DNA of 64,000 nucleotides from Nevskia sp. (GTDB taxonomy: Bacteria; Pseudomonadota; Gammaproteobacteria; Nevskiales; Nevskiaceae). This document shows, piece after piece, positions 35,043-46,545 of the stretch. The notes below the pieces were generated by a model. That model had not been told where the DNA came from. It saw nothing but the letters and a program-made list of their open reading frames with translations, and made no database searches. The stretch's first letter is position 1, and each line of letters begins with the position of its first letter. The stretch lies in assembly GCA_019689635.1 (NCBI GenBank), contig JADGHB010000007.1, forward strand, positions 1 to 64,000, in the 5' to 3' direction. The translations under genes and the position numbers were made by a program.

Positions 35043-36899
35043 TCACAGATAAATCACCGCGGCGATGACCAGCACCGCGCCGGCCGCCATGCTCGCCGCG
35101 TACCAGCGCAGCCGGCCGTTCTCGCTGCGCACCGAGCCGCGATACAGCGCGCGCAGGCCCGTGGCGATGCCGGCGACGGCGAGATCGAAGACGTCGGCGG
35201 CATTGACCCGCGTCACGTACAGGAAGGGCCGCACGAACAGCCGGTCGTAGAGCCAGTCGAAGCCGAAGGCCGCGAACCACCAGCGCGACAACCAGCGTCC
35301 CGGCGCGCTCTGCGCAAGCCGCGCGACGAAGCGCCGTTCGCCGAGGAACAGCGCTCCGGCCAGCGCGATGCCGGCGATCGCCACCGCGCCCGACAGCGCC
35401 GCCACTTGCTGCTGTAGCGCGCCGCCTTCCTCGGCCGGATTGGCCGGCAACACTCCGGACAGCGGTTGGTGGATCATTCCGCCCACGAAGGTGGACAGGA
35501 TCAGCAAGACCACCAGCGGCAAGCCGTAGGCGAGGCCGTGGCCGGCGTGCACTTCGCCGTGGCCGCGGTACTCGCCGTGGAAGACGATGAAGATCAAACG
35601 GAAGGTGTAGATCGACGTCAGGAAGGCGCCGAACAGCCCGGCCCAGAACAGCCCGATGTGGCCGGAGGCGTAGGCCTGCCAGAGGATCTCGTCCTTGCTG
35701 TAGAAGCCGGCGGTGAGATAGGGGAAGGCGGCCAGCGCGCCGCCGCCGACGAGGAAGCAGGCGTAGGCCAGCGGCAGCTTCTTGCGCAGCCCGCCCATCT
35801 TGAAGATGTCCTGCTCGTGGTGACAGGCGAGGATCACGGCGCCGGCGGCGAGGAACAGCAGGGCCTTGAAGAAGGCGTGGGTCATGAGGTGGAAGATCGC
35901 CGGCTGGAAGGCGCCCGCGCCTTCGGCCAGGAACATGTAGCCGATCTGGCTCATGGTGGAATAGGCCAGCACGCGCTTGATGTCGGTCTGTACCAGGGCG
36001 GAAAAGCCGGCGAGCAGCAAGGTGACCGCGCCGACTCCGCCGACCAGGTGCAGCGAGAACGGCGCCAGCTCGTAGAGCGTGTGGGTGCGCGCCACCAGGT
36101 ACACGCCGGCGGTGACCATGGTCGCGGCGTGGATCAGGGCCGACACCGGCGTGGGGCCGGCCATGGCGTCCGGCAACCAGGTCTGCAGCGGAAGCTGCGC
36201 GCTCTTGCCCACCGCGCCGCCCAGCAGCAGCAAGGTGATCAGGGTGACCGTGGGACTGCCGGGCGCGAACTGCTGCGGCGCCAGGCTGAGCGCCTGCTGG
36301 ATGTCCAGCGTGCCGAGGCTGTGGAACAGCAGGAACAGGCCGATGGCGAACAGCGTGTCACCCACGCGGGTGACGACGAAGGCCTTGCGCGCGGCGGCGC
36401 CGTTGGCGGGATCCTTGTACCAGAAGCCGATCAGCAGATAGGAGCACAGGCCCACGCCCTCCCAGCCCAGGTACAGGAACAGCAGGCTGTCGCCCAGCAC
36501 CAGGAACAACATGCTGGCGACGAACAGGTTCATGTAGGAGAAAAAGCGCGCATAGCCCTCGTCGCCGCGCATGTACCAGGCGGCGAACAGGTGGATGAGG
36601 AACCCCACGCCGGTGATGACGCCCATCATGCTCAGCGACAGGCCGTCCAGGCGCAGCGCGAAACGCACGTCGAAAGCGCCGGCGCTCATCCAGTGCCACA
36701 GCGTTTGCGTGTAGGCGCCGCCGGCGGGCGGGTGGCTCAGGAACTGCCCGGCGAGCGCGGCGGTGAGCAGGGCGGACAGGCCGACCGAGCCGACGCCGAT
36801 GGCCGCCGCCAGCCGCTCGCCGACGCGCCCGCGCGCGAAAGCGAGCACCAGGAATCCGGCCAGCGGAAAGGCGAAGACGAGGTAGAGCAGGTCGTACAT
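35043..36899 (-). CDS. nuoL: NADH-quinone oxidoreductase subunit L
   Basis: A 618-residue distal proton-pumping subunit, including the long lateral helix typical of NuoL. Motifs: [40 protein letters not shown] and [20 protein letters not shown]. The C-terminal hydrophobic helix ([15 protein letters not shown]) anchors the lateral helix. It follows nuoK with a one-base gap. Confidence 0.98.
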   Translation of the reverse strand: MYDLLYLVFAFPLAGFLVLAFARGRVGERLAAAIGVGSVGLSALLTAALAGQFLSHPPAGGAYTQTLWHWMSAGAFDVRFALRLDGLSLSMMGVITGVGFLIHLFAAWYMRGDEGYARFFSYMNLFVASMLFLVLGDSLLFLYLGWEGVGLCSYLLIGFWYKDPANGAAARKAFVVTRVGDTLFAIGLFLLFHSLGTLDIQQALSLAPQQFAPGSPTVTLITLLLLGGAVGKSAQLPLQTWLPDAMAGPTPVSALIHAATMVTAGVYLVARTHTLYELAPFSLHLVGGVGAVTLLLAGFSALVQTDIKRVLAYSTMSQIGYMFLAEGAGAFQPAIFHLMTHAFFKALLFLAAGAVILACHHEQDIFKMGGLRKKLPLAYACFLVGGGALAAFPYLTAGFYSKDEILWQAYASGHIGLFWAGLFGAFLTSIYTFRLIFIVFHGEYRGHGEVHAGHGLAYGLPLVVLLILSTFVGGMIHQPLSGVLPANPAEEGGALQQQVAALSGAVAIAGIALAGALFLGERRFVARLAQSAPGRWLSRWWFAAFGFDWLYDRLFVRPFLYVTRVNAADVFDLAVAGIATGLRALYRGSVRSENGRLRWYAASMAAGAVLVIAAVIYL

Positions 36900-36900
36900 G

Positions 36901-37218
36901 TCAGCCCTTGAGTTCCCCGGCGGCGTCCGTGTCCAGCGTTCCGAAGCGGCGGTAGATCTGCAGCACCAGCGCCAGGCCCACGCTGGCTTCGGAAGCGGCC
37001 AGCGTCAGGATCAGGATGAACAGGATCTGGCCGTCGGCGGCGTGCCAGCGGCTGCCGGCGGCCACGAAGGCCAGCGCCGCCGCGTTCATCATGATCTCGA
37101 TGGACATCAGCACGAACAGGACATTGCGCCGCGCGAGGATGCCGAGCAGGCCCAGCGCGAACAGGATCCCGGAAAGGATCAGCGCGTGCTCCAGCGGCAA
37201 GGTCGTCGCTTCCGTCAT
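36901..37218 (-). CDS. nuoK: NADH-quinone oxidoreductase subunit K
   Basis: A 105-residue three-helix membrane subunit homologous to MrpC. The conserved glutamates lie in [19 protein letters not shown] and [21 protein letters not shown] chose ATG 37218 ([17 protein letters not shown]) rather than an upstream ATG at 37266, because it gives the normal NuoK length. An 88-bp gap with two competing inverted repeats separates it from nuoJ. Confidence 0.97.
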   Translation of the reverse strand: MTEATTLPLEHALILSGILFALGLLGILARRNVLFVLMSIEIMMNAAALAFVAAGSRWHAADGQILFILILTLAASEASVGLALVLQIYRRFGTLDTDAAGELKG

Positions 37219-37254
37219 TCGCTCTATCCGTCTTCTTCCTTCTGGCGCGCCGCA

Positions 37255-37293
37255 GAATCGCGGCACGCTTTGGCCCGTCCCGCGATTCGGGAC
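37255..37293 (-). repeat. Competing hairpins in the nuoJ-nuoK gap
   Basis: GAATCGCGG (37255-37263) pairs with CCGCGATTC (37280-37288). The overlapping GTCCCG (37277-37282) pairs with CGGGAC (37288-37293). The two stems share bases and cannot form together. They occupy the only sizeable gap in the membrane-arm part of the operon. Confidence 0.6.
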
Positions 37294-37306
37294 CGGCCGT
37301 TGCCGA

Positions 37307-37798
37307 TTACTCGTTGCGCCCCAGGTGAAACGCCGCCACCAGCGCCGCCAGCAGCAGCATCGAGCCCAGCTCCACCGCCAGCAGGTAAGGCCCGAACAAG
37401 GCCGCGCCCACGGCGCGCGCGCCGATCGTGCCCTCGCCGATGCCCGCCGCGGCGGGCATCCGTCCCAGCACGTGCAGCAGTTCCGCCAGCAGGACCAGCG
37501 CCAGCACCGCCGGCCCCGCCCATACGCGCGGGGTGAGCCAGCGTCGTTCCTGCTCCACCGCGGCGCGGCCGAGGTTGAGCATCATCACCACGAACACGAA
37601 CAGCACCATGATCGCGCCGGCGTACACGATGACTTCCAGGATGCCGGCGAACGGCGCGCCGATGGCGAAGAACACCATGGCCACCGCGAGCAGCGACACG
37701 ATCAGGTAGAGCAGCGCGTGCACCGGGTCCAGGCTGCTGATCGCGAGCAAGGTGGCGATGACGGCGACGGCGGCGGAGAGATCGAAAGCGAATTCCAC
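37307..37798 (-). CDS. nuoJ: NADH-quinone oxidoreductase subunit J
   Basis: A 163-residue membrane subunit with five predicted helices. The family segment [20 protein letters not shown] reads here as [20 protein letters not shown], containing the pi-bulge helix that couples quinone reduction to pumping. The start is GTG 37798 ([17 protein letters not shown]); no ATG fits. The protein is slightly shorter than E. coli NuoJ. It lies 17 bp after nuoI. Confidence 0.96.
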   Translation of the reverse strand: MEFAFDLSAAVAVIATLLAISSLDPVHALLYLIVSLLAVAMVFFAIGAPFAGILEVIVYAGAIMVLFVFVVMMLNLGRAAVEQERRWLTPRVWAGPAVLALVLLAELLHVLGRMPAAAGIGEGTIGARAVGAALFGPYLLAVELGSMLLLAALVAAFHLGRNE

Positions 37799-37815
37799 GG
37801 TCGGTTCCGGTTCGG

Positions 37816-38373
37816 TCAGGGCAGCAGCGTCTTCACGTCCACCGGCGGCGCCTCGTTGCGCGCGGCGCCCTTGGGCTTGCCGGCGACGGCCAGGCCGGCC
37901 ACTTTGTAGAAATTGTAGCCGGGGTCCTTGCCGGGGCCGCTGATCAGCAGATGTTCCTTTTCGTACACCAGGTTCTGGCGGTCGTATTCGCACAGCTCGA
38001 AGTCCGGCGTGAGCTGGATGGCGCTGGTCGGGCAGGCCTCCTCGCAGAAGCCGCAGAAGATGCAGCGCGAGAAATTGATGCGGAAGAACTCCGGGTACCA
38101 GCGGCCGTCCTCGGTTTGCGCCTTCTGCAGCGAGATGCAACCCACCGGGCAGGCGGCGGCGCACAGGTTGCAGGCCACGCAGCGTTCCTGGCCGTCGGGG
38201 TCGCGGGTGAGCACGATGCGCCCGCGGTAGCGCGGCGGCAGATAGACCGGTTCGTCCGGATACTGCACGGTGTCGCGCGGGCGGAAGCTGTGCAAAAAGA
38301 TCATCCACAGGCTGCGCAGGTTGGTGTAGATGCCCACCAGGACCGCCCACAGTTGCACCAAGAAATTCCGCAC
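37816..38373 (-). CDS. nuoI: NADH-quinone oxidoreductase subunit I
   Basis: A 185-residue iron-sulfur subunit carrying clusters N6a and N6b. The two ferredoxin motifs are [15 protein letters not shown] and [15 protein letters not shown]. The N-terminal amphipathic region docks it to the membrane arm. The C-terminus is longer than in E. coli by a basic tail ([13 protein letters not shown]). It follows nuoH with a four-base gap. Confidence 0.97.
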   Translation of the reverse strand: MRNFLVQLWAVLVGIYTNLRSLWMIFLHSFRPRDTVQYPDEPVYLPPRYRGRIVLTRDPDGQERCVACNLCAAACPVGCISLQKAQTEDGRWYPEFFRINFSRCIFCGFCEEACPTSAIQLTPDFELCEYDRQNLVYEKEHLLISGPGKDPGYNFYKVAGLAVAGKPKGAARNEAPPVDVKTLLP

Positions 38374-38377
38374 GGCT

Positions 38378-39382
38378 TTAGCCTCCCTGCCGCGCCAGGA
38401 CGAAGGCGGCGGTCCCCAAGAGGTTGATCAGCGTGACCGGCAGGCAGAACTTCCAGCCGCCGTCCATCACCTGGTCGTAGCGCGGCCGCGGCAGCGCGGC
38501 GCGCAGCAGGATGAACAGCATGATGAAGAAGAAGGTCTTGATCGAGAAATACACGAAGCCGAGCAGCGGCCAGCGGTCGGCGCCGGGCCCCAGCCAGCCG
38601 CCCAGGAACAGCGTGGCGAGCAGCGCCGAGACCAGCACCACGCCCACGTACTCGGCGACGAAGAACATGCCGAACTTCATGCCCGAGTATTCGGTGTGGT
38701 AGCCGGCGGCCAGTTCCTGCTCCGCTTCCGGCAGGTCGAAAGGCGCGCGGTGCGTGGCGGCGATGCCGGCGACGAAGAAGGTACAAAACCCCAGGAACTG
38801 CGGCAGGATGAACCAGCCGTGGCGCTGGGCCGCGACGATGTCGCTCAAGGCGAAGGACCCGGCCTTCATCACCACGCCCATCACCGCCAGACCCATGAAC
38901 ACTTCGTAGCTCACCATCTGCGCCGCCGAGCGCAGCGCGCCGAGCAGGGCATATTTGCTGTTGGACGACCAGCCGCCGAGCATCACCGCGTACACGGCCA
39001 GCGCGGCCAAGGCCAGGAACAGCAGGATGCCGATGTTGAGATCGGGCGCCACGCCCCAGCCGGGCGCCACCGGCACCAGCACGAAGGCGAGCAGAAAAGT
39101 GGACATCGCCACCATCGGCGCGATCCAGAACGCCGCCTTGTCCACGAACGGCGGTGTCCAGTCCTCCTTGAAGAAGATCTTGATCATGTCGGCCACCACC
39201 TGCAGCAGGCCGAACCAGCCCACGCGGTTGGGGCCGTAGCGGTCCTGCCACAAGCCCAGCAGGCGGCGCTCGACCCAGATCAGCATCGCCGCGGTGACGA
39301 CCAGGCCGAGCAGAATCACCACCGCCTTGACCGCGGCGATCAGCGCGGCGGTGACCTCCGGCGTGAATCCGATCGCACTCAT
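38378..39382 (-). CDS. nuoH: NADH-quinone oxidoreductase subunit H
   Basis: A 334-residue subunit that with NuoB and NuoD forms the quinone chamber. Conserved segments: [35 protein letters not shown] and [20 protein letters not shown] with its acidic cluster. Eight helices are visible. ATG 39382 overlaps the nuoG stop by four bases; frames reading further upstream belong to nuoG in another frame. Confidence 0.98.
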   Translation of the reverse strand: MSAIGFTPEVTAALIAAVKAVVILLGLVVTAAMLIWVERRLLGLWQDRYGPNRVGWFGLLQVVADMIKIFFKEDWTPPFVDKAAFWIAPMVAMSTFLLAFVLVPVAPGWGVAPDLNIGILLFLALAALAVYAVMLGGWSSNSKYALLGALRSAAQMVSYEVFMGLAVMGVVMKAGSFALSDIVAAQRHGWFILPQFLGFCTFFVAGIAATHRAPFDLPEAEQELAAGYHTEYSGMKFGMFFVAEYVGVVLVSALLATLFLGGWLGPGADRWPLLGFVYFSIKTFFFIMLFILLRAALPRPRYDQVMDGGWKFCLPVTLINLLGTAAFVLARQGG

Positions 39383-42132
39383 GCCACGTTCACCCGCGAC
39401 AGTTGCACCGCCGTGCCCGGCGCGACGTACGGCATGCCCGCCAGTCCCGCGGGCAGGCCGACCAGGCCGCGCGGCAGGGCGGGTTTGAGTTTGAGCGGCA
39501 GACGCAGCGCGGTGCCGGGCAGGCTCACGTCGAGCAGCATGTTCTCGCCCACGCCGAGCGTCTGCGCGTCCGCGGGATTGAGCGCGACGTAGGGCTTGGG
39601 CGCCAGCTCGGCCACCGGCGCGGCGCGCGCGGACTGCTCCTCGCTGCCGTAGATGTGCCACAGCGGCACATGCCGCCACACGCCGGGCTGGGGCACGAAG
39701 GCTTCCGGCACGCGCGCGAAGTAGCCCTGCGACGTGGAATGGGCGAGCGGCTCGAACAGGCGCACGCCGGCGTCGCCGGTGCGCAGATGCCCGCCGACCT
39801 CGGCCTGGAACTTGTTCCAGGCCTGCGGCGAATTCCAGCCCGGCGCCCAGGCGTAAGGCGTCAGCGCCGCCGGACGTTCGCCGGCCTCGTAACCGTGATG
39901 GCCTTCCATCGAGTAGGCCAGCGCCGAGTCGGGATCCTGCGGCGCGCGCGGCTCGTGCACCGACAGGTGCGCGCGCATCGCCGTGCGGCCGCTGTAGCGG
40001 TGCGGCTCGCGGGCGATGCGCAGGCCGCGCAGGCGGAAGCGCGCATTGGGCGCGGCCTCCACGATCCTGGCCAGCTCCGGAAAGGCCTGCGCGGTGGCGG
40101 CGGTCACGGCGTCGAAATGGCCCCAGTCCGGGGCGATCTGATGGAGCTGCGCGCGCAGATCCATGAGCCAGGCCCAGCCCGGCCGGACGGCGGCTCCGGC
40201 GTCGTAATACGTCGGGTCGTAGACCTGGAAGTAGCGCTGCGCGCGGCCCTCGTGATTGACCACCGTGCCGTCGTCTTCGGCGAAGCTGCCGGCCGGCAGG
40301 ACGACCTCGGCCGCTTCGGCGGTGGCGGTCATCTGGTGATCGAGCACGATCAGCCTGGCGTTCTTGAGCGCCGCCTCCACTCGCGTGCGCGGCGCGCGGC
40401 GGTACAGATCGTTTTCCAGCACCACCGCCACGTCGGCGGCGCCGCTGGCGAGCAGTTGCAGGGCGTGCTCGAGGTCGTGGGCCGCGGCGTCGGCCGGCTG
40501 CAGCAGCGCGGCGCCGATGCTGTTGACCTCGGGCACCGCGAGCGCCAGCTCGACTTTCTTGCCGCGCGCCTTGAGGGCGCAAGCGACGTTGGCCGCGGCT
40601 TCCAGCACGCAGGCCGAGCCGCAGCCGGTGCCGGAGACCACCAGCGGGCGCTCGGCGGCGAGCAGGGTTTGCGCGATGCGCTGCGCCGCTGCCGCGAGCG
40701 GCGCGGCCAGGCCGGCGACCGCCGGGGCGTTCGGATCGATGGCATGCGCCACGGCGAAGCCCAGGCGCGCGAGGTTGTCGGGCGCTTCGCGCAGCGTCTC
40801 GACGGCGAGGTCGTCGATGCGCGTGGCATCGACGGTGGCGACGAAGATCGGGTTTTTCTGCTGCTGGCCGATGTCGGCCAGCGCCGCCGCCTGCCAGGCG
40901 GGGATGTGCCGCTCGGCGGCGAGCGCGGCCTGCTTGCCGCGCGCGGCCTGGCGCAAGGCCAGGGCGATGCGCGGCGCGGTGTTGGTCACGTCCTCGCCCA
41001 GCACCAGCACCGCGTCGGCGTGCTCCATCACCCGCAGGCTGGGGATGCGCACCTGGCCTTGACGCAGGATCTGCACGGCGCGCGCGACCAGCGCGCCTTC
41101 GAGCGCGGCGTGGCCGTCGAAAAAGTTTTCCGCGCCGACCAGGGCGCGCAGGGCGAAATTCGCCTCCAGGCTGGCGCGCGGGCTGCCGATGCCGATGGCG
41201 CGCCGCGCGGACTTGAGCAGGTTGGCGGCGTGGGCCAGCGCTTCGCCGGGCGCCACCGCGCGGCGCTCGCCGTCGCGGCGGGCCAGCGCGCGGCGCGGGC
41301 GGTCCTTGCGGTTGACGAAACCGTAGCCGAAGCGGCCGCGATCGCACAGAAAATAGTGGTTGACCGAGCCGTTGTAGCGGTTCTCGATGCGGCGGATCTC
41401 GCCGTAGCGCTCGCCCGGCGAGACGTTGCAGCCGAGCGCGCAGTGCTGGCAGACGCTGGGCGCGAACTGCAGGTCCCACTTGCGGGTGTAGTGCTCGCCG
41501 TGGGTCTTGTCGGTGAACACGCCGGTGGGGCAGACCTCGGTGAGGTTGCCGGCGAACTCGCTCTCCAGCACGCCGTCGGTCTCGCGGCCGAAGTAAACGT
41601 TGGCCGCGGTCCCGAACACGCCCAGATCGGTGCCGCCCGCGTAGTCCTTGTAGTAGCGCACGCAGCGGTAGCAGGCGATGCAGCGGTTCATCTCGTGGTT
41701 GACGAACGGCCCGAGGTACTGGTTGAGGTGCGTGCGCTTGGTGAAGCGGTAGCGCCGCGCCACGTGCCCGGTCATCACCGTCATGTCCTGCAGATGGCAG
41801 TGGCCGCCTTCCTCGCACACCGGACAGTCGTGCGGATGGTTGGTCATCAGGTATTCGATCACGCCGGCGCGGAAGGCGCGCGCCTCCGGATCGTCGATCG
41901 ACAGGAAGGTGCCGTCGGTGGCCGGTGTCATGCACGACATGACGATGCGGCCCTGCCGGTCGTTCTCGTCGCGGAACTGCTTGACCGCGCACTGGCGGCA
42001 GGCGCCCACGCTGCCCAGCGCCGGGTGCCAGCAGAAGTAGGGCAGGTCGAAGCCGAGGCTCAGGCAGGCGTGCAGCAGGTTGTCGTCGGCCTCGACTTCG
42101 TAGGGCTTGCCGTCGATGTGGATGGTCGCCAT
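39379..42132 (-). CDS. nuoG: NADH-quinone oxidoreductase subunit G
   Basis: A 917-residue iron-sulfur subunit of the peripheral arm. The N-terminal [2Fe-2S] site is in [20 protein letters not shown]. The His-Cys site lies in [18 protein letters not shown] and a ferredoxin motif in [35 protein letters not shown] plus a downstream cysteine matches the extra cluster N7. The remainder is a degenerate molybdopterin-oxidoreductase domain. Length is close to other gammaproteobacterial NuoG. Confidence 0.97.
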   Translation of the reverse strand: MATIHIDGKPYEVEADDNLLHACLSLGFDLPYFCWHPALGSVGACRQCAVKQFRDENDRQGRIVMSCMTPATDGTFLSIDDPEARAFRAGVIEYLMTNHPHDCPVCEEGGHCHLQDMTVMTGHVARRYRFTKRTHLNQYLGPFVNHEMNRCIACYRCVRYYKDYAGGTDLGVFGTAANVYFGRETDGVLESEFAGNLTEVCPTGVFTDKTHGEHYTRKWDLQFAPSVCQHCALGCNVSPGERYGEIRRIENRYNGSVNHYFLCDRGRFGYGFVNRKDRPRRALARRDGERRAVAPGEALAHAANLLKSARRAIGIGSPRASLEANFALRALVGAENFFDGHAALEGALVARAVQILRQGQVRIPSLRVMEHADAVLVLGEDVTNTAPRIALALRQAARGKQAALAAERHIPAWQAAALADIGQQQKNPIFVATVDATRIDDLAVETLREAPDNLARLGFAVAHAIDPNAPAVAGLAAPLAAAAQRIAQTLLAAERPLVVSGTGCGSACVLEAAANVACALKARGKKVELALAVPEVNSIGAALLQPADAAAHDLEHALQLLASGAADVAVVLENDLYRRAPRTRVEAALKNARLIVLDHQMTATAEAAEVVLPAGSFAEDDGTVVNHEGRAQRYFQVYDPTYYDAGAAVRPGWAWLMDLRAQLHQIAPDWGHFDAVTAATAQAFPELARIVEAAPNARFRLRGLRIAREPHRYSGRTAMRAHLSVHEPRAPQDPDSALAYSMEGHHGYEAGERPAALTPYAWAPGWNSPQAWNKFQAEVGGHLRTGDAGVRLFEPLAHSTSQGYFARVPEAFVPQPGVWRHVPLWHIYGSEEQSARAAPVAELAPKPYVALNPADAQTLGVGENMLLDVSLPGTALRLPLKLKPALPRGLVGLPAGLAGMPYVAPGTAVQLSRVNVA

Positions 42133-42148
42133 GCGGGTCCCGGAGTGG

Positions 42149-43447
42149 TTATGCGGCGGCTTGCGCCGGCGGTCGCGCGATGCCGGCCTCGAATTCGGCG
42201 CGGAAATACTTGAGCGCGCTCTGCAGCGGTTCCATCGCGCCGGGCGCGTGGGCGCAGAACGTACGGCCGGGGCCCAAGAAGCGCGTCATCTGTTCGAGCG
42301 CCTCGAGATCGCCGGGACGGCCCTCGCCGCGCATCAGCGCCGCCAGCAGTTTTTCGGTCCACGGCAGGCCGTCGCGGCAGGGCGTGCACCAGCCGCAGGA
42401 TTCGCGCGCGAAAAATTCCTCGAGGTTGCGCAGCACCGCGAGCAGATTCTGACGATCGTCCACCACGGTGATGAGACCGGTGCCCAGGCGGCTGCCGGCC
42501 TTGGCGATGGTGTCGAAGTCCATCGCCAGGTCCAGGTGCTCGGGCAGCAGGAAGTCGGTGGAGGCGCCGCCCGGCAGCCAGCACTTGAGTTTCAGGCCGT
42601 CCTGTAGGCCGCCGGCGTGTTCCTCCACGATTTCGCGCGCCGTGGCGCCGAACGGCAGCTCCCAGCATCCGGGACGCTTGACCCGCCCGGAAACGCCGTA
42701 CAGCTTGGTGCCGGCGTCCTTGCTCTTGCCTTGCGACAGGCCGTGGAACCAGGCCGCGCCGTTTTGCACGATGTGCGGCACGTTGCACAGCGTCTCGACG
42801 TTGTTCACCACGGTCGGCCGGCCCCACAGCCCGGCGATCTGCGGGAAGGGCGGCTTGGCGCGCGGGTTGGCGCGCTTGCCCTCCAGGGAATTGAGCAAGG
42901 CGGTTTCCTCGCCGCAGATGTAGCGGCCGGCGCCGGTGTGCACGAAAAGCTCGTAGCTCCACGGCGAGCCGAGAATGTTTTTGCCCAGATAACCGGCGGC
43001 CTGCGCCTCGGCGATAGCCCGGTTGAGCCGTTCGGCGGCCAGCACGTATTCGCCGCGCAGGAAGATGTAGCCGCGCGTGGCTTGCAGCGCGTAGCCCGCC
43101 ACGATCATGCCTTCGACGAGCTGGTGCGGATCGCCTTCCATCAACAGGCGATCCTTGAACGTGCCGGGTTCCATCTCGTCGGCATTGCACACCAGATATT
43201 TCCGCCCGGCATCCGGGCCCATGGGCACCAGACCCCATTTCACGCCGGTGGGAAAGCCGGCGCCGCCGCGGCCGCGCAGGTTGGAATCCTTGACGAGCTT
43301 GGTGATGTCGCCCGGCGCCATCTCTTTGACGGCCTTGCGCAGCGCCCGATAGCCGCCGGCGGCTTCGTAGCCCTTGCGGTCGAGCGGCGCGGCGAGATCG
43401 ATGCGCGCGGTCAGCGGATGGGTTTCGGGGGAAAGACGCGCGCTCAC
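42149..43447 (-). CDS. nuoF: NADH-quinone oxidoreductase subunit F
   Basis: The 432-residue NADH- and FMN-binding subunit where electrons enter complex [18 protein letters not shown] is the NADH/FMN loop. [13 protein letters not shown] plus a downstream cysteine binds cluster N3. The start is GTG 43447. It is separated from nuoE by 100 bp that look like an insertion, because the 13-bp junction sequence is repeated on both sides. Confidence 0.98.
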   Translation of the reverse strand: MSARLSPETHPLTARIDLAAPLDRKGYEAAGGYRALRKAVKEMAPGDITKLVKDSNLRGRGGAGFPTGVKWGLVPMGPDAGRKYLVCNADEMEPGTFKDRLLMEGDPHQLVEGMIVAGYALQATRGYIFLRGEYVLAAERLNRAIAEAQAAGYLGKNILGSPWSYELFVHTGAGRYICGEETALLNSLEGKRANPRAKPPFPQIAGLWGRPTVVNNVETLCNVPHIVQNGAAWFHGLSQGKSKDAGTKLYGVSGRVKRPGCWELPFGATAREIVEEHAGGLQDGLKLKCWLPGGASTDFLLPEHLDLAMDFDTIAKAGSRLGTGLITVVDDRQNLLAVLRNLEEFFARESCGWCTPCRDGLPWTEKLLAALMRGEGRPGDLEALEQMTRFLGPGRTFCAHAPGAMEPLQSALKYFRAEFEAGIARPPAQAAA

Positions 43448-43554
43448 GGGGACACCTTATGGCGGACAGAGCTGTGCAGGCTGTGCCGTGAGCGGACGCG
43501 CGCCTCCCGCACCCATTGCGCTGCGCGCAAACACCGTGTCGGCGCGCTCACGGG
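43438..43554 (-). repeat. 13-bp direct repeats flanking the nuoE-nuoF gap
   Basis: GCGCGCTCACGGG occurs at 43438-43450, covering the nuoF start codon, and again at 43542-43554, covering the nuoE stop codon. The offset is 104 bp. Between them, CCGTGAGCG (43486-43494) is an inverted copy of the central 9 bases. The insert between the repeats starts GACAC and ends GTGTC (43536-43540) plus one base. Confidence 0.8.
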
Positions 43555-44066
43555 TAACGCTCCAGCAGTTTTTCCACGTCGGCGGCGCGGAGGTTGCCGT
43601 GCGTGTCGTCGTCGATCATCAGCACCGGTCCTTTGTCGCAGGCGCCGAGGCAGCAGATGGGCAGCAGGGTGAAGCGGCCGTCCGCCGTGGTCTGCCCCGG
43701 ACCCACGCCGAGCCTGCGCTGGAGCGCGGCGAACACCTCCTCGAAGCCGGTGAGGAAGCAGGAGACGCTGTCGCAGACCTTGATCACATGCCGGCCCACC
43801 GGGCGGCGGAAGATCAGGTTGTAGAAGGTGGCCACGCCTTCCACGTCGGAGGCGGGAATGCCCAGCACCTGGCCGATCACGGCGATCGCGCCGTCCGGCA
43901 CCCAGCCGTGGCGCTTCTGCACGATCTTGAGCGCCTCGATGCTGGCCGCGCGCGGGTCTTCGTAGCGCGCGATCTCGTGCTCGATGGCGGCGCGGTCTTC
44001 GTCGTGCAGCACGAACGGCTGCGCGGGCGGCAGGTCGGAGAGCTTGAGGACGCGGTCGTGGCTCAT
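43548..44066 (-). CDS. nuoE: NADH-quinone oxidoreductase subunit E
   Basis: A 172-residue thioredoxin-fold subunit holding [2Fe-2S] cluster N1a. The four cysteines are in KVCDSVSC and PICCLGACDKGPV, in the standard order. The helical N-terminus contains KRHGWVPDGAIAVIGQVLGI. The ATG lies four bases after the nuoCD stop. The end of the gene forms part of the repeated junction sequence. Confidence 0.97.
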   Translation of the reverse strand: MSHDRVLKLSDLPPAQPFVLHDEDRAAIEHEIARYEDPRAASIEALKIVQKRHGWVPDGAIAVIGQVLGIPASDVEGVATFYNLIFRRPVGRHVIKVCDSVSCFLTGFEEVFAALQRRLGVGPGQTTADGRFTLLPICCLGACDKGPVLMIDDDTHGNLRAADVEKLLERYP

Positions 44067-44070
44067 CGCG

Positions 44071-45873
44071 CTAACGGTCCACGTCCGCCATCACGAAATC
44101 GATGGAGGCGAGCAGCATGATCAAATCCGGGATCATGCTGCCGCGGATGATGTGCGGAATCATCTGCAGGTGCGGAAAGCTGGGCGTGCGGATGCGCGTG
44201 CGGTAGCTCATGGTGCCGCCGTCGCTGGTCAGGTAGTAGCTGTTCAGCCCCTTGGTCGCCTCGATGGCGAAATAGCCCTCGCCGGGCGGGATCACCGGGC
44301 CCCAGGACACGCCCAGGAAGTGATTGATGAGCGTTTCGATGTCGGCCAGCATGCGCTCGCGCGGCGGCGGGCAGGTCAGCGGATGATCGGCCTTGAAGGG
44401 GCCCTCCGGCATGTGCTCCAGGCACTGCCGGATGATGTGCAGGCTCTGGCGCATCTCCTCCAGGCGCACCACGGCGCGGTCGTAGGCGTCGCCGTTGGCG
44501 GCGAGCGGCACCTCGAACTCGAAGTTCTCGTAGCCGGAATAAGGCCGCGCCTTGCGCAGATCGTAGTTGACGCCGGTGGCGCGCAGGCCGGCGCCGGTGA
44601 CGCCCCATTCGATCGCCTCGTCGGCGGTGTAGCGCGCGACGTCGATGGTGCGCGCGCGCAGGATGCCGTTTTTGAGCGCGGCCTTTTCGTATTCGTCGAG
44701 GCGCTTGGGCAGCCAGTCCACGAACTCCCGCACCTTGCGGTCCCAGCCCTTGGGCAGATCCGCGGCCAGCCCGCCGATGCGATACCAGGCCGGGTGCATG
44801 CGGAAGCCGGTGACCGCCTCGATCACGTCGTAGGCTTTCTGGCGGTCGGTGAACATGAAGAAGATCGGCGTCATCGCGCCGACGTCCTGCACGTAGGTGC
44901 CGAGAAACAGCAGGTGCGAGGTGATGCGGAAGAATTCCGCCATCATCACGCGGATGGTCTTGACCCGGTCCGGCACCTCGATGCCGGCGAGCTGCTCCAC
45001 CGCCAGTACGTAGGGCAGGTTGTTCATCACCCCGCCCAGGTAATCGATGCGGTCGGTGTAGGGGATGAAGGTGTGCCAGGATTGGCGCTCGGCCATCTTT
45101 TCGGCGCCGCGGTGGTGGTAGCCGATGTCCGGCACGCAATCCACGATCACCTCGCCGTCCAGTTGCAGCACGATGCGGAAGGCGCCGTGCGCGGACGGAT
45201 GGTTGGGACCGAGGTTCAAGAACATGTAATCGTGGTCGGGATCGGCGCGCTTCATGCCCCATTCCTCGGGGTTGAAGCGCAGCGCTTCCTGCTCGGCGTC
45301 TTGCCGCGCCTGGTCGAGCAGGAAGGGATCGAACTCGGTGGCGCGCGCCGGATAGTCCTTGCGCAGCGGATGGCCTTGCCAGGTGCGCGGCAGCAGGATC
45401 CGCTGGAGGTTGGGGTGCCCCTCGAACACGATGCCGAACAGGTCCCAGGTCTCGCGCTCGTACCAGTTGGCGTTGGCCCACAGCCGGGTGATCGTGGGCA
45501 GGGTGGGCTTGTCGCCCGACAGCGCCACCTTCAGGCGCACGTCGCCGTGCCCGCGCGTGGCGATGTCGCGCTCGATCGACAGCAGGTGGTAGAAGACGGT
45601 GAAATCCGCCGGCGGCAGACCGGCACGATGGCGGCGTAGGCGTTCGTCCACCGCGTGCAGGTCGAGCAGCATGCGGTAGGGCCGCGGCACCTCGTGCTTC
45701 AAGAAGCGCAGCACTTCGAGCAGGCGCTCCTTCGGCACCCACAGCGTGGGCACCCCGTCCTTGGTCGGCTGGTAAGTGAACGTCGTCTGGCCGAAGCGCG
45801 CGTAGAGCTCGCGCACCACCTCCGGCAAGGCGGCGGGCGCGACGGGTGGGGCCAGCGGGGCGTCTTCGGCCAT
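44071..45873 (-). CDS. nuoCD: Fused NADH-quinone oxidoreductase subunits C and D
   Basis: A 600-residue fusion as in E. coli and Pseudomonas. The NuoC part (about 1-190) has [20 protein letters not shown] and [20 protein letters not shown]. The NuoD part starts near [20 protein letters not shown] (about 225), with [14 protein letters not shown] and the quinone-site residues downstream. I chose ATG 45873 ([16 protein letters not shown]) because codons further upstream belong to nuoB in another frame. The fusion is a useful lineage marker. Confidence 0.97.
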   Translation of the reverse strand: MAEDAPLAPPVAPAALPEVVRELYARFGQTTFTYQPTKDGVPTLWVPKERLLEVLRFLKHEVPRPYRMLLDLHAVDERLRRHRAGLPPADFTVFYHLLSIERDIATRGHGDVRLKVALSGDKPTLPTITRLWANANWYERETWDLFGIVFEGHPNLQRILLPRTWQGHPLRKDYPARATEFDPFLLDQARQDAEQEALRFNPEEWGMKRADPDHDYMFLNLGPNHPSAHGAFRIVLQLDGEVIVDCVPDIGYHHRGAEKMAERQSWHTFIPYTDRIDYLGGVMNNLPYVLAVEQLAGIEVPDRVKTIRVMMAEFFRITSHLLFLGTYVQDVGAMTPIFFMFTDRQKAYDVIEAVTGFRMHPAWYRIGGLAADLPKGWDRKVREFVDWLPKRLDEYEKAALKNGILRARTIDVARYTADEAIEWGVTGAGLRATGVNYDLRKARPYSGYENFEFEVPLAANGDAYDRAVVRLEEMRQSLHIIRQCLEHMPEGPFKADHPLTCPPPRERMLADIETLINHFLGVSWGPVIPPGEGYFAIEATKGLNSYYLTSDGGTMSYRTRIRTPSFPHLQMIPHIIRGSMIPDLIMLLASIDFVMADVDR

Positions 45874-45877
45874 GCGC

Positions 45878-46537
45878 TTAAACCTGATCGGGCGTGCGCA
45901 GGGTGGTCTGCGCGCGGCGCGCGGCGGCCTTGACGTCGCGCTGGGCCGGCGGCGGCAGGCGGTACACGCCCTGGTCGCCGACCACCCAGGACAGCGGGCG
46001 GTGCTCGGTGCCGATGGCATCCTGCAGCAGCATCAAGGCCTGCAGGAAGGCCTCCGGCCGCGGCGGGCAGCCGGGGATGTACACGTCCACCGGCAGGAAC
46101 TTGTCCACGCCCTGCACCACGGAATAGATGTCGTACATGCCGCCGGAGTTGGCGCAGGCGCCCATGGAGATCACCCAGCGCGGTTCGACCATCTGTTCGT
46201 ACAGGCGCTGCACCACCGGCGCCATCTTGATGAAGCAGGTGCCGGCGATGACCATGAGGTCGGCCTGGCGCGGGCTGGCGCGGATCACTTCCGAACCGAA
46301 GCGGGCGATGTCGTGCGGGCTGGTGAAGGCGGTGGCCATCTCCACGTAACAGCACGACAGGCCGAAGTTGTACGGCCAGATCGAGTTCTTGCGGCCCCAG
46401 TTGACCAGCTTTTCGAGCGTGGTGGTCAGCACCGTGCGGTGGACCTGCTGCTCGATGTAACCGCTCCCCTGGTTGACGCCGGGGCGCTGATAGGAGCGGC
46501 GCGCCTGCGGATCGATGCGTTGCAGGGTGTATTCCAT
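45878..46537 (-). CDS. nuoB: NADH-quinone oxidoreductase subunit B
   Basis: The 219-residue subunit holding cluster N2, which reduces quinone. Cluster cysteines are in [29 protein letters not shown] and [17 protein letters not shown]. The ATG 46537 opening ([19 protein letters not shown]) is typical. The C-terminal extension ([20 protein letters not shown]) is basic. It lies eight bases after nuoA and four before nuoCD. Confidence 0.98.
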   Translation of the reverse strand: MEYTLQRIDPQARRSYQRPGVNQGSGYIEQQVHRTVLTTTLEKLVNWGRKNSIWPYNFGLSCCYVEMATAFTSPHDIARFGSEVIRASPRQADLMVIAGTCFIKMAPVVQRLYEQMVEPRWVISMGACANSGGMYDIYSVVQGVDKFLPVDVYIPGCPPRPEAFLQALMLLQDAIGTEHRPLSWVVGDQGVYRLPPPAQRDVKAAARRAQTTLRTPDQV

Positions 46538-46545
46538 CGCGATCC

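Noticed and set aside
38378-41992. 1204-codon minus-strand frame spanning nuoH and nuoG
   Set aside because: Only its last third (from 39382) is real NuoH; the upstream part is nuoG read in the wrong frame.
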